Source of the DNA: Mortierella alpina
Lineage: Eukaryota > Mortierellomycota > Mortierellomycetes > Mortierellales > Mortierellaceae
Length of the DNA: 64,000 nucleotides
Direction of reading: 5' to 3'
NCBI GenBank assembly: GCA_029449245.1
Contig: JANATF010000005.1
Span: 2,232,001 to 2,296,000, forward strand
Made by a program: the position numbers and the translations under genes. Each line of letters begins with the position of its first letter. Within the stretch, counting starts at the first letter, position 1. Shown here in pieces: positions 26,406-38,752 of the stretch. The notes under the pieces were generated by a model. The model ran no database searches. It was not told the origin of the DNA and was given only the letters and a program-made list of their open reading frames with translations.

Positions 26406-27809
26406 GCTGCTACGACGTAGGTCTCTTGTAAAGCCTTGTCGTTCTGTGACAATTGCGTTTCGAGTCCTCTCACTCGATTAGTGGGATTGTGAATGGAATG
26501 GAATGAAATGCAATGAGCTGAGCCGAGATCAGTTTTCGACGTGCAAGTGAAAAGAACGAAACGAAAAAGAATAAAAAAAAAAAGAGGAAAGAGTAGGGAA
26601 TTGACAAGGAAGCAAACAAGCAAACAAAAATGTGGACCCTGGGTAATGTAGAGGGGAAAATAAAAGAAGAGCGACGTTTGCAAGGACGCCCCAAGGTTGG
26701 GCGAGTGAGGACAAAGACGACGGTCCAGGCGGGGAACGGTGCATCCTCATGCGCCGATTCAATTCACTGAGCACCCATAAAGCGGCTAGCGGTGGAGTTC
26801 CAATGCTGCAAGCGCAAATAGGAGAACCACTCAGGCACTGAGAACGAAAAAAAGATCTGATAGCGTTTCCTCCTCTTCTAACCACACCCGTTGTACTAAT
26901 GCATTCGTATTATGATAGCAGCGCGCAGACAGAAAGGCACCAAGGAGTTGCGCTGCGTTTCTGTCTGCAGAGGAAGAGGGCCGACGATGTTGGCCGCGAT
27001 TGGCTCACTATTTCTCATTGTTCTCTCTTAAAGCGCATTATGGTTTTCGTCCTCGAAACGAGCAACAAAGTTGTGTGAGGGATCCGCCAGCTGCAGAAGG
27101 ACAGCACTCAGTCCCTCGGTCACACAGAGTAGATTCTTTCCCACCATCCATTGTCTATCGGTGTGCCCTGAGTGGAAAAACTCCATCCTCATGCCGTGTG
27201 AGGCCTTCGGGGGACACAACCTCAAAGTTGGCGCAGCCGTCTTCCCACCACTTCCATTCGCCTCTCAGCGAACAGAGGGTCTCGCTTTTATGTCCGTGTT
27301 GCGCAATGCTGCCTAGATGAGGCATCGTACAGCCGAACTAAATCACCACCTTCCTAGTTGTTTATACCTCCTTTTGGAAGGTATTGTTGATACGGGTAAT
27401 CCCCCCGGGTATTCGTTGACGCCCACTCGCCCCTCCATTTGCCCCCGCAGCGTCCACCCCTGCGCACTTGACTCTGCAGCTCCGCTTGCTCCTGCATCTC
27501 GTCTTTTTAATTTGCTTAAGCATCGAGGACCACATAGACTGCTAGTCTAGGTAATCTGACCAACGATCAAGGGGGGGCATGCATCGTACCTGTTCTGTAC
27601 TGATCTCCCTTCTTCCATGTGTTCAACCACGCCTTGCAAGTAGATTGGGTCTGTGCCCTCATTTCCAATTCCTGTCGGCCGACATGCCATAGATGGGTAT
27701 CTTCCAGTCTCTTCAAGTGTGCCTAGCCCGGAGTGCTTCCTCGTACATTCGAGTGCTCAGTCAGATCTGCATAGTGTACAAGTGCGTTTATTAACCCCTG
27801 GTAATGTCT
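26406..27809. other. Promoter of the ABC transporter and 3' flank of PEX6
   Basis: About 1.4 kb. A- and T-rich runs near 26560-26590 on the leader side of the transporter. No gene, TATA box or repeat of note. Confidence 0.5.
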
Positions 27810-30800
27810 CTACTTTCGACCCTTGCCTTTGCCTTTGCCTTTGCCCTTGCCCCTGCCGCTGTCATTGGCTCCCTTGACACCTTCGGTACTCTGCTGGTTG
27901 AGCGTGTATTGGATGGACTCCTGGTCCTGTTGACCAACCATCAATGGCTCCTCTAGACCACTGCCTCCAGTCTCACCGTTGTATTGAGCCGTGACCGAGT
28001 CGCTTAGTTGTTCACGGGGGACCTGAGAGTGCTGCTCCTGTTTCTGCTGCGAAGAATGCTCTTCAACGTGGCTGTATTCGGGAGCGCGCCCCTTTCCTTT
28101 GCGACTCCTCGCAGTCATGTCACTCTCCTCCTCGTCCTCGTTGTGTTCATGAAGAGCTGCATCTTGCTCCCTCGAAAGCATTCGCTGTGCCTCTTCTACC
28201 TTCCTCAGGGCCTCGGCTAGATCTCTTTCTTCTTGGATATCGGCCCTCTTCTTCTCCTCTGCTGCTGCCGCTGCCTCTGCCTCCTTTGCAAAATCATCAC
28301 TATTGAACATCTTTTGAACCTGCTTGTAATGTTCCAGCTCCTGAGCGGACACAGAAGGGATCAGCTCTGCGAGTGCCTGGTCGAAATCCTCCTCAGTCAC
28401 TTGAACGAGGATTTCGTCAGGCTGTGCGAGGTGGTCGAGGTAGTACTGAGAGGTTATAGGCCGTGGGAGTGTCGAGGTCCCGTCCTTATTGATAACAGCT
28501 ACAGATAGTAGACAATCAATGTTCAAAGCAATTCAAAAATTAGCACCCAATTGCGAGATAAAGTGACAACGAGAGAAGGGTCATGTTACGCGACATTGCA
28601 GATGAGATCTCAGCATACCAACGCGATTCTCGATACTGTCGGCCGTGCGGGACATGGCCTTTAACATGGCATCCGAGCACAAGGCATAGAAATCAGCTCC
28701 AGTGTAGTTGAACGGGCACTTCTCGGCCACGTTGGCCAGGTTCAGCGAGGGATGAAGACGGAACCTAAACCAGGTGCAAAAATATTAGTAAAATGTTCAC
28801 TACTTACTTTACCATGGAGAATATTCCACTAGCGTCGGACTTACTTTCTCGTCAAGGCCTGGATGATACGGAGCTGTTCCTCATGCCTTGTGGACACACT
28901 CAAATACAGCAACTTATCGAATCGCCCGGGTCGCAACAATGCTGGGTCCAGCAAATCAGGTCGATTCGTTGCCCCAATCACAAAGACATCACCAGAGCCT
29001 TCGCCTCCGTTCATGCCATCCAATTCCGCCAAGAGCTGACTGACAATACGATCCATCACGCCTCCAGAATCGCCCTTCTCTCCACGCTTGGGCGCGACTG
29101 AATCCAGCTCATCGAAAAAGATGACACAGGGCTTTGCGTCTCGAGCACGCTGGAAGACTCGCCGAACATTGGCTTCAGATTCTCCAATGTACATGTTCAG
29201 CAGCTCAGGGCCTTTGACAGAGAAAAAGTTGAGAGAGCACGAGGTCGCTACTGCCTTTGCAAGCAAGGTCTTGCCCGTGCCGGGAGGACCGTACAGCAAG
29301 ATTCCAGACCGCTTCTTCAAACCACTGGCAAAGAGCTCTGGGTGCTCCAGTGGAAGCTGAATCGTGTCCAAAATATCGTTTTTCACAGATGCCAATCCTC
29401 CAACATCATCCCAGGTCACGTTTGGAATCTTGGGAGCTCCGATCGAGTCCGAGTACGAGGCTCTCGCCTTGTTCAAGGCCGTATCAAAGTCGGCAGCGGT
29501 CACGATGACCCCAGCATTCACCAAGCTTTGAGCAGAAACACTTCCTTTGTTCCATTCCTCACTACAGGTGTTCAGTTTGTTGTCTGGTGGTTAGATAACA
29601 TAATACAATTCAAGGCACCAGGCGGGAAAACAAAGCAACTAGGCATCACTTACATCGACTTCTCGACGCGATCGATAGCTACCAAACCTGCCCGTCCAGT
29701 CAGATCCACTAGGTCTTTGGCCACCAGGGCCGCTGTCTGAGTCGCCAGCGAGCTCAGAGACACGTCAGGCCCCAAAGGTGTAGCTGCTGTCAGGTTCTTT
29801 AAAATAGCAAGGCGCTGGGCTTCGTTGGGCGCATCGAATCCGATCTCGTGTAGGAAACAGCCCAGAACTGAGGTGGGTACTTTGTCGATATCACCTGTAG
29901 TTGCGATGACAGTTACTGGATGGCCCATGGTCTTGAAAGCCTCTCCTAGTTGGGTAAAGCAGTCCTTGAGGACCGTCGACAGAATTGGTTCCTGGCCGGT
30001 TTCCAAGGCAACGCTTTTTCTTGCAAGCGCGTCGATATGTCGGAGCAACAAAATGCAAGGTCCACAAGCGACAGCTTTGTCAAACTTTGCGCGGACGGCG
30101 ACTTCGGTTTTTGCATCCGTGTCACTTGCGATATCGAAGCAATTGACCTCCATGATGTGAATCCCTGCTAGATCAGCTACCCAATCCACAACGGTCTTCT
30201 TGCCGATACCTCTGGCTCCATGCAAAAGGACAGTGCAGTTCAACCCAAGTTTGGATGAGAAGGGGTGAAGTCCCGAGGATACCAATTGATACAACTGAGA
30301 GAACGCCAGCGGTGCTGAGGGATCATCCAGAGCTGGAGTGGCCGGGCTACGTGCTATTGATGGGAGTACAAGTTGTAACGTTTAGCACAACAATGAAGAA
30401 ATGAAAAGTGGTGGTTTCGATGGTCAAGGCAATAGGTGACAGTACCATGGCGCCTCAATCTAGACGGAACTCTTGAATGCTCCAGACCAGACTGGATCAT
30501 TTTTGTGACAGTTGGATCGACGAGCTGTGTGTGCTTGTTGGGGCTAGACGAGTCGTCCAGATGCGTCAACTTGAAATAAATAGTTGTTTTCTGGTCCGAG
30601 GCAGCCAAAGGGAGACTATTCATCACGTATGCATGACATTTTCCAGTTAAGCAACTTCTACGGAGTTTGTGTGGACGTTGGCATCTATGCGGTGCGTGAT
30701 GATCCTTACCGAATATCAATGTCTTCACCGGGACCCGACGGCTTGGGAGTCAGCTTTGCAGCCTCTTCGTCAATCTCGACGCCGATAACATCGCCTTCGC

Positions 30801-32813
30801 ACACGACACGCTCATACTCCTCGAACCACTCCTTGAGCGCCTCAAGGCAAGCAGTTTGCAAAGCCTTGTCAACCGTTGGTGGCGATGCAACCCTAGCAAC
30901 AGTGACAGCCTTGGCCACTGCCAACTCTTCCTGTTTGAGATGCGCTGCGTCAATTGTAAGCCTGGACGGAGAGCCGAGGTTGAAGTGAAGTCCCGCTGGC
31001 AGATACACCCGGGGCAACTCCTTGGAGGCGCTTGCGGAAGGGAATGAGAGTCCATAGATCCTGCAGAATCGAGATGTTGCCCTGGGTTCTTTGACAGACA
31101 CAAGCACCTTCATGACCAAAAAAAAAGCATGTATAGATTAGTTTCGCTGATCCATGATGACCCACTTTTCTCGTCTTGGAGAGAACAGCTTACCCAGTCG
31201 CCACTGAAAACGCGCAGCTTGCCCAACTGAGCCACATCGACAAAGATCCTTGCTTCTGGATCGTCCTCGGGCGCAGGCTGGGGAGAAAGCATGTGTGATG
31301 GATAATGACTCGTCTGGACCCAGGGCGAAAAGTTGAGCGTCTTTTTGACCGGCGGTGCTATTTCCTCAACGAGCTCTGGCTGGTTGGAGAAGGACCGAGC
31401 GCGTCTACCATGTCCATTGACCTCTTTGTGGATTTTACGACCGTCAATTTCATCGCCCGAATCCTCAACGACATCCGAAAAGGTGTTGTTGTCCTCTTCT
31501 TCCTCTTCATCCTCGTCGTCGTCCTCCAGTTCTGCCACGGAAAAGTGAAGATCCTTAAACGTGCTCTTTGAGTTGGTGCTGGGATCCTTGACAAGGAACT
31601 GGGAGGTCATAAAGTCTCCGTCAAAGTCGAATGGATCGTCTCCATCGTCCAAGAAGTGCAGGCTCTCGCTCGAAATAGCAGACTCAAAAAATTCGGAATC
31701 CTTTGGCTGATCAAGGACTTGTCCTGCCATGTCTGTAAAGATAATGCTGGTGTCTGTCTCCATGATGCCCTGCAAAACCGAGTTGCACATGAGGACCTTG
31801 ACAGGGAGTGGCTCCCCTGACGGGCCCTTAATGTTGTAGGTTTGATCGTACCGAATGATAACAGGTTCTTCTCCGTGGGGCAGAAAGTAGCTTGAGATCA
31901 GGCTGGGTTCTATGAGGGCAAGACGAGGTGAGGGGGAGTACCTAGATTTCTCTTGCTCAACCATAGTGCCGGTGGCTGCATGAGGTTGCTCATACCTGCA
32001 GATATGGTCTCGTATGCTTCGGTTGTTGTAGCGGCAAGAATAATCTCGTCCAGCACTGCCAAGTCGGTTCTCTGAAGGGTGATCTGAAGAGGGCTGTCAA
32101 ACTTTGTTGACGGCAGCTGTGTCCTGGCAAACTCTGCAGTGATGAAGCATTCACTCTCGGTCGTCTATTCCATCAAGAGGAGGACAATGTTGAACAATCT
32201 CGAGCTACTTTGACGATATAATGCGATGATGGCGAGTGGAGCATATGCACGTACCTCGGCGACATGTCCGTCAATGGAGGAGGTCAAGAGGACGGCCCGG
32301 GTGACGATGGCCGTCAGCAGTGGCCGTGGGGCATGCTCGGGCGAGGTATGGGTGTGGGAAGTGTCCTGTGAGACGACGATCGCGACCGGAACCGAGCCTG
32401 ATTTGTTATAACAGAAGGAGCAAATTCTATTCAGTCACTTTCCAAACTCTCTTTTTTGCCTCTGGCTGCAGCTGGCCGCGGAATGACAGAGGCTCCACAG
32501 GACACGGGCAACCAGCCGTTTCCTTGCTCGCTCCACCCTTCCCCACCCAAGGAGGCATCCGATCCACATCAGACAGACATACACCTTGTCCACAATCCAT
32601 GGCTCTCTTACCGTGTGCATCGATCGAGGCAGCTCTGCCGCATAGCTGGCTCCAGACGGGCTTGGTCACCTGGACTGTGTTGTGGAGCCGGAGAAGGGCT
32701 GCGTCCGAGTCGCGGAGCAGGGTTTCTTCAGGGCGGAGCGCAAGCTTGGAGTGCAAGCGCGCATATGACTGCTGGGAGCGGGTGTCTGCCGAGGTGGCTG
32801 CGACAGGCGACAT
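27810..32813 (-). CDS. PEX6: Peroxisomal AAA-ATPase peroxin-6
   Basis: Ten exons (32813-32612, 32397-32255, 32164-31996, 31975-31194, 31107-30710, 30615-30446, 30353-29654, 29561-28845, 28764-28619, 28498-27810) give 1371 residues. The N-domain shows [12 protein letters not shown]1 (from about 640) is degenerate: P-loop GARGIGKKT, Walker B replaced by [10 protein letters not shown]2 is canonical: [28 protein letters not shown] (about 947), IFFDELDS (about 1004) and [20 protein letters not shown]. With Pex1 it extracts ubiquitinated PTS1 receptor Pex5 from the peroxisomal membrane. The inactive D1 plus active D2 pattern is characteristic of Pex6. Unusually, about 230 residues follow the AAA core: a charged coiled coil ([20 protein letters not shown]) and a [13 protein letters not shown] end encoded by hexamer repeats. 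Confidence 0.93.
27820..27866 (-). repeat. Hexanucleotide repeat encoding the Gly-Lys tail of PEX6
   Basis: Near-perfect AAAGGC/AAGGGC units (minus strand) inside the last PEX6 exon, ending the reading frame with alternating Gly and Lys. Confidence 0.65.
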
Positions 32814-33335
32814 GGCTGCGCGAGGTGGAGCTGGGGTTGAATGAGAAGGCGCCAGTCAATGGCGTTTGTGTGTCGACGAGCTGGCGATGGAGACACGAGG
32901 ACGATGGCTGGAAGGGCGGTGTTGCGGTGTGTGTAGGCAGGGACAGAGAGCGACAGAGAACGACAGAGAGAGGAGAGGCGGGTGGGCGGGTGTGGAGTGA
33001 ACAGCGCGGAAGGAAAAGAACAAAGAGAGAGAGAGGAGAGAGAGGCCGACGTCGAATTTCATGTGAGTGTGTGGAGCAGCACGCCGATGGATCGATCTGC
33101 CCCGTGGCTTTGACTCGGCTCATGGAGTCCCTTCCGAGCACACACACATCCGCGCTGTGCAGTCAGGCTGTCCACATGGCCATGCCAGCTGCCATCCACT
33201 CCATCGCCCTCGCTCCATCCTCGCTCCATCCTCGCTCCCCTCGGACACTCCCAGTGCCTCGACTGCACCAGCACCTCCCTAGGTCTCTGGCCCCTAACCC
33301 TGCACCCACAGCCATCTCCGACGCCACGCCCATCC
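32814..33335. other. Divergent promoter between PEX6 and HTD2
   Basis: About 520 bases head to head. Purine-rich GAGAGA tract (32935-33050) and a short duplicated TCCATCCTCGCTCC (about 33215-33240). A 363-residue plus-strand frame spanning it is antisense to PEX6 exon 1 and out of frame with HTD2. Confidence 0.5.
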
Positions 33336-33558
33336 ATGGCTTCGTTCCTCCTCCTGCATTCCAGGCACGCCCTGCAGACCGCGCTCCGGCGTCCACTCGC
33401 CCTCCGGCCGCTCTCCTCCGTCGCGTCGCCTTCCTCCGCAGACATCATCGACTCCTGGAAGTCCACCGTGCTCAAGAAGCCCATCATCCTCGAGCACGAC
33501 ACCATCCGTGCCCAGACCCTCCAACAACTATCCATGACCCTTCATAAAACCACCCCTC

Positions 33559-33598
<40 letters not shown>

Positions 33599-34650
33599 GC
33601 AGCAGCAGCAGCAGCAGCCTTCCCACCACCTCAGCAACAACGCGCCTCTTCCTGTCAACTGGCACCACGTCTTCTTCCCACCCATGATCGGCGAGTGCGA
33701 TCTCGGTCAGGACGGATACGAAATGACCCATGCTCCGCCCGCACCCTTCTTGGCCCGCATGTGGGCCGGCGGCGGAGTCGAGCAAAACCCTGCCAACCTG
33801 TTGCGGATCGGACAACCCATCACCATGAGAACCCAATGCACCGGCGTCGATATCAAGCAGAATCGAGCCGGCGAGATCATGGTCTTTGTCAGCCTCGAGA
33901 AACTGATCGAGAACCAACACGGTTGGGCCCTCACGGACACCAGGACTCTGGTCTACATGGAAAAAGACGAAAAGAAGAAGGTCAACCCCCCCACAAAACC
34001 TAAACTCGTCAAACGTAAGGAACAAGGCTGGCATACAATACAAAACCCACAGAATTTCAGTACAACAAAATGTTGATCCATTCATTCGCGAATGATTTGT
34101 ACATGTACCTATTCTAGCCCGCAGAAAGGCAGACTTCTCGATGAAGGTCCTGCCAAGCGCCATCCTGCTCTTCCGATACTCGGCCCTGACATTCAATAGC
34201 CACCGCATCCACTTTGATCACGAATATGCCAACAAGGTCGAAGATCACCCAGGTAAAAAAAAAAAAAATGTCAAGCACACACAAGCTACAAACCGTCCGT
34301 CTAAACTGACAACCTGCAGAACAAAACTCAAAATGTCTTTCTCATCTGGTTCCTTTTTGCCTTCGATCCGTAATATAGGTTGTCTTGTCCACGGCCCACT
34401 CTCGGCCACCTTCATGCTCGAGAACCTGCGCCAACGCCTAAACCCTGGCATGGTCATGAAAAACTTTCGCTACCGAGCCCTGAGCCCACTCTACGTCGAT
34501 CAGCCCATCGAAATATGTGCCAAAAAAATGTCTGTCGCTCCCACCATGGACGCAGACGTCCTCGAGAGCTACGAGGTCTGGGTCGAGAACCCAGAGGGAG
34601 GACTGGCCATGTCCGGCACTGTCGAAGTGGTGCGTGAAATAAACCCATGA
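33336..34650 (+). CDS. HTD2: Mitochondrial 3-hydroxyacyl-thioester dehydratase (HTD2-like) with polyglutamine insert
   Basis: Three exons (33336-34014, 34118-34252, 34379-34650) give 361 residues. The N-terminus (MASFLLLHSRHALQTALRRP) is a basic amphipathic presequence typical of mitochondrial import. The body matches the HTD2/hot-dog dehydratase family: FFPPMIGECDLGQDGYE, PPAPFLARMWAGG, and the hydratase motif HRIHFDHEYANKVEDHPGC followed by LVHGPLSATFMLENLR. In yeast this enzyme removes water from 3-hydroxyacyl-ACP in mitochondrial type II fatty acid synthesis, needed for lipoate. A run of about 20 glutamines encoded by CAA then CAG lies between the N-terminal helix and the first fold. The family otherwise has no such insert here. 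The gene is divergent from PEX6. Confidence 0.85.
33558..33617 (+). repeat. (CAA)n(CAG)n trinucleotide repeat encoding polyglutamine in HTD2
   Basis: About 13 CAA then 7 CAG codons in frame in the coding region. Confidence 0.8.
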
Positions 34651-34799
34651 GCAAGTTTATGAACGCGTGGCAGGCACGTCCAATCATGCCGTGTATATTT
34701 TATGTGTAGACTATGACTATGTATGTTACAAGATATTCTCTGTCGAGATCTCCATCTCCCTTCTATGTGCTTTGACGCTTCAAGTTTTTCAAGAAACCT

Positions 34800-37702
34800 T
34801 CAAGGCGACCAAGTTTCGCGATGGAACTCAACCGTCCATTGCGCCTTCTTGGACTCTTCCTGGACAGAGTCCAAAAAGCTATCAGGCCCACCCACAAACA
34901 CGGCCGTCGTCTCCAGATCCTTGACTCCAACCTCCGCAGCAATCAGTTCTTGGATGCTTTCCTTCACGTTCAATCGTCCAGTCCGATACCGGATACTACC
35001 GTCATACGCCATCACTTGGCTTTCATGCACCTTCCTCATGTACTCAAACGTCTTGTTCTGCCCCTTACTACCAAGCTCCGCTCCACTCGCCGTCATCGTC
35101 TTGGCCACGCTTCCAACACGCGCTACCTCTCCGTGCCGCAGCGTCGACCATCGCGCGTAAAAGATGAGTCCATACCCCAACAGCGCTCCTGCAACGATGT
35201 GCAAGAACCCCGGCGTCATCGTGTAGTTCCACATACACTTGTTGGTCATGTTTTGGTCATAAATCCTGGTCGTCCGGCACCATCGCGACTCGCCCTTCCA
35301 GACACCCTCCAAACCCGCGAATCGGAGACCCACAAACGCAAAGAACGGGAGGAACAGGATCACGGCCGTGATTAACAAATCGCGCTGGGCGTGGAGCGTC
35401 GCCACAGAGGTCGAGTTCACAGTCGGGAACGTTGCCACCGGTCGACCCGTGTAGGATTTGGGGCTGCTGTTGCTGGCATCGATCTTCTTCTGAATTGGAA
35501 CCGCAGTGTCGAGATAGACGGGTGGATCAACAGAGTGCGAGGATTCGCTGTGGGTTTCAATCTCACTGCCCTCAGAAGCTGTGGACATGGTGGGCTTGAC
35601 CTTATGATCGTGTACTGCGTTCTCGGTGCTGGTGGCGATCTTGCGAGGAACTTTATCAGGGCGAGAAACGTGGATCTCAACATGCAGCCAGGAAGTGAAG
35701 CGAGGATCGGTCGTGACCTGGTGCAAGAAGTCGCCATAGGAGTAGAGTTCGCTCTCATAACGGAAAGTGCTGAGCATATGGACCTTAATAGTGTTCTGTG
35801 GATCGGAAGAGTCCGACTTGGCGGCTTCAATATGGGCAGCAATGGACTTGAGCAATGGCATGAATGTAGTGATAGCGGCACCAGCTAATGTAGAAATAGT
35901 AAGAAAAAAGTGGAAGGGAGAGTTAGGACAGACACTTCTTAACTCGAGCAAGAGGATCAATTGAATAAAACTACAGCACAAAAAACATTATCCCCATTCC
36001 AGACTTGCCAGCAAATATGACAATGTTGTCCGAGCAGAGGTAGTCGTGGCTTCTGTCTCCAAAGACACCTTCGACATTCATGTTGACCAATATCGGATCA
36101 TCATCGGAGCTGCAGAGTCGTGCCAGGCCGTGTGTCCAACTATCAGGGTTCTCTCCAAAGGTACGGATGTACAGAGTCATCGAGTAAGGATCATCGGGCC
36201 AGTAGGATGCGATAGTAAACGGATGGTACGATTGGCCAATGACGGTGTTTTGCAGGTTGATATAGTCGCCAGGGTAATATGGCTTCAGGGGCTCGAGGCG
36301 GTTACGAGAAACGACAACCATCGTCAGGATGTCGGCGTCCTTATTGAAGGAACAGATCACATCGGGTGCCACTGCAAAGGCCTGGACAATCTTGGGGATA
36401 TAGCGATCCGCCATGAAGAGGCACATGGACGGAACCACATAGTACCAGGTCATGAAGTACGGGTAGTGCATGAGAGTGCCCGCAAACGTGAAGACTGTCA
36501 TGACCCGGTGCATGAATAAGAAAAACTCGTAGAAACGGCGACGGAAGTAGGGCAGAGAGAACACGTACAGTGCAATGAGTGCAGCCTGAGTAGGAAGACA
36601 AGTAGAGAAGTTGCGGTCAGAAAGCGATTGGTGAGTGGCGTGGTCATCATGCCCGGGAGATCAATGTGCAACACGCCTTGCTTACCAAGGCGACAAAGCC
36701 GATAAGGTTTTGAGGTCCTCGCGTCTCGCCATCAAAGTTGAACTCTGCCTCCCATTCATCTTCCAGAATGAAATGGACGCTATAGCCGACTAAGTAGTTG
36801 GGCAGAAGGTTCAAATATTAGCCTCGATCGTTAGAGGCGGATGCGAAAACCAAACGACAAGCCAGATGTGGAGTCCAGCAAGAAAAAGAGGGCGGTTAGA
36901 CTTACTGGTGTGCACGACTGACCAAAAGAGAACGGCAATTCCCATGCCTCGGTGCATAGGCAAAAGCTCCGCATATGTAAACCCAAGGGCATGGAGCACC
37001 GAGCGACGAAGGACGACAAACATAATGATAGCGCATGCTATGATGGCGGCATATCCGCTTCCATAGCCGATATACGCTGCGTAGTTATGTTACGAGAGTT
37101 TGTTTTCATCCACGACAGAGTGAGAGGAAGAGCGCGTGCGACAAGGGGGTGAAAGCCAACAAAAAAAACTCGACTCAGTTTCTTGAACATGAGTCCCATG
37201 CCGTACACGCCACCAAAAAGAAAGAAGCAAGCTTACACATCCAAATGATAGCAGGATCCTCCTCGGGATGCTCTGCTAGCTGTGGACCAAGGTACTTCAG
37301 CATCGGCTGGAGGAACCAGGCTATGTTCATCCCGAAAGCTAGCACCACCAGCACCCAGAATCGATATGTCCATCCGACATACGGGTCATGGCGCTCCCAC
37401 AGCGGGATGGCGTTCAACCTCTTGGTCTTTCGCTCCTGTGCAGTCATGGAGGCGGGCCAGGAAACTTGACGGACGCTCCGTTGAAAGATCGAGTCGGCTC
37501 GGTAATAGTGGCCCCAGGTCGCCACCATATGGCTGAGGAGCGAGGGGACAATGCAAAGACCCCAGAAATAATAGTCGCGGAGGCCGATCCAGTAGACTTC
37601 CTTGACCTCGCTCTTTGTGTCCCAGAGGATCTTGAAGTCGCTCATCCAGAAGGCGAGCACCACCAGCATCCCCAAGAGGGTGAGCAGGACGTGCGTGTAC
37701 AT
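34800..37702 (-). CDS. FRE: Ferric reductase-like transmembrane protein 1 (FRE/NOX superfamily), GC-AG intron
   Basis: Five exons (37702-37237, 37076-36906, 36789-36686, 36585-36009, 35884-34800) give 800 residues. Membrane helices carry paired His residues (LLPMHRGMGIAVLFWSVVH; FFLFMHRVMTVFTFAGTLMH) that hold two hemes. The FAD site is SYHPFTIASYW. The NADPH domain continues VIFAAGAAITTFMPLLK and ends CGP-like VFVGGPDSFLDSV...EFHRETWSP. Uniquely, the NADPH domain contains an insert with two predicted membrane helices (about 608-630 and 664-683) around a loop RWCRTT...DQNMTNKCMWNY. Exon 4 ends at a GC donor (G/GCAAGT); only this splice gives VIFAAGAAITTF as in the paralogue. It reduces ferric iron or copper at a membrane. 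A TATA box and distal iron-type GATA sites lie upstream. Confidence 0.88.
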
Positions 37703-37926
37703 TGTTGAGCTGCTTAGAGGAGGGAGGATGCAGGTAGCAAATAAAGATGGCTTTGGAGAGGGGGGGATGGACAGAGAGAAAGGGCGGGTGCAGGTGCAGG
37801 GTTCAGGAGCGTATCGGGGCAGTAGGGACAGTCTGAGCAGTTGCGCGTTGCTCTTGAGGCTGTGGGGATGCAGAGAAAATGCAGAGCAAAGAACAAAGAG
37901 CGAGAGACTGCAAGAAACCAGGGGCA

Positions 37927-37934
37927 TTTTTATA
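37927..37934 (-). promoter_or_regulatory. TATA box of ferric reductase 1
   Basis: TATAAAAA on the minus strand, about 225 bases before the ATG at 37702. Confidence 0.5.
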
Positions 37935-37990
37935 TCTGCTCACTGCAGCAGTGGCTCTGCGAGCTGCCGGGCCGCTGATCCTCATTTCCG

Positions 37991-38043
37991 ACAGACAGAC
38001 AGACAGACAGACAGACAACAACAACAACAACAACAACAACAAC
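37991..38043 (+). repeat. (ACAG)n followed by (ACA)n microsatellite
   Basis: About six ACAG units followed by about nine ACA/AAC units, upstream of ferric reductase 1. Confidence 0.85.
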
Positions 38044-38687
38044 ATGAGCAAGTACGGAGGCAGCCTCGCTTTCTTTTCGGGGCCAACGAAGGGCACGGTA
38101 AGCCCACCCACCCTCCCTTTTTTCCTTCTCAGATGCCATGTGGAGGCACTAGATCTCGACCGGCACTGTGTTTTGTTTGGGAAAACACAAAGGGACAGAC
38201 TCTAGTGTACATCGATCCATACCCGGACGGAGCTGCAAGTTTCAACGCGAGAAAAAAGGCTGCATGTACATCGTAGTCAGTAAAAAAAAAAAAAAAGTAG
38301 CGAGACATGAACAACGGTGGCGAGGGCAACGCATACCTGGATTCTATCTGATTAGACCGAGTACAGTAGTTTGGTCCGCATCCTTCCATCATGATTTGTC
38401 AGTCGTTCCATGTGCCGATATTGCACACAGCTGGGTTACAGAGCGCATGAGCAAGATCTACTTTTTGTTCTCTCACTCTAGACTCGGTAAAGTACCAAGA
38501 AGCCCCTCCACCTCGGTACTAGGCCTGCCGATCTCTGCTTGTACTCCAGAAACAGGTGGTGTCTGAGACCAAAAAACCAAACTACAGTGCAGATGGACTA
38601 ATCGCTTGCGTGTGTTTTCCTTCATTTCTTGCCATCGAATCATCAGGCAAGGCAAGGACAAAAAGTACCATCCAAAGTACTATACTG

Positions 38688-38696
38688 TTATCAGAT
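38688..38696 (-). promoter_or_regulatory. Iron-GATA-type site (ATCTGATAA), distal to ferric reductase 1
   Basis: TTATCAGAT on the plus strand, i.e. ATCTGATAA on the minus strand. It matches the extended consensus ATCWGATAA of fungal iron-repressor GATA factors (SreA/Fep1/Urbs1 type). About 0.99 kb upstream of the ferric reductase 1 ATG. Confidence 0.55.
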
Positions 38697-38743
38697 TCGA
38701 CCAGTGCTGCTGATCAGGCACAATTGGGCGTAACTCATCTAGG

Positions 38744-38752
38744 ATCTGATAA
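38744..38752 (+). promoter_or_regulatory. Second iron-GATA-type site, inverted partner
   Basis: ATCTGATAA on the plus strand, 47 bases from the inverted copy at 38688. The same inverted pair occurs upstream of ferric reductase 2. Confidence 0.55.

Noticed and set aside
32456-33547. 363-residue plus-strand frame
   Set aside because: It is antisense to PEX6 exon 1, crosses the promoter and ends out of frame inside HTD2; Arg/Ser/Pro-rich shadow.
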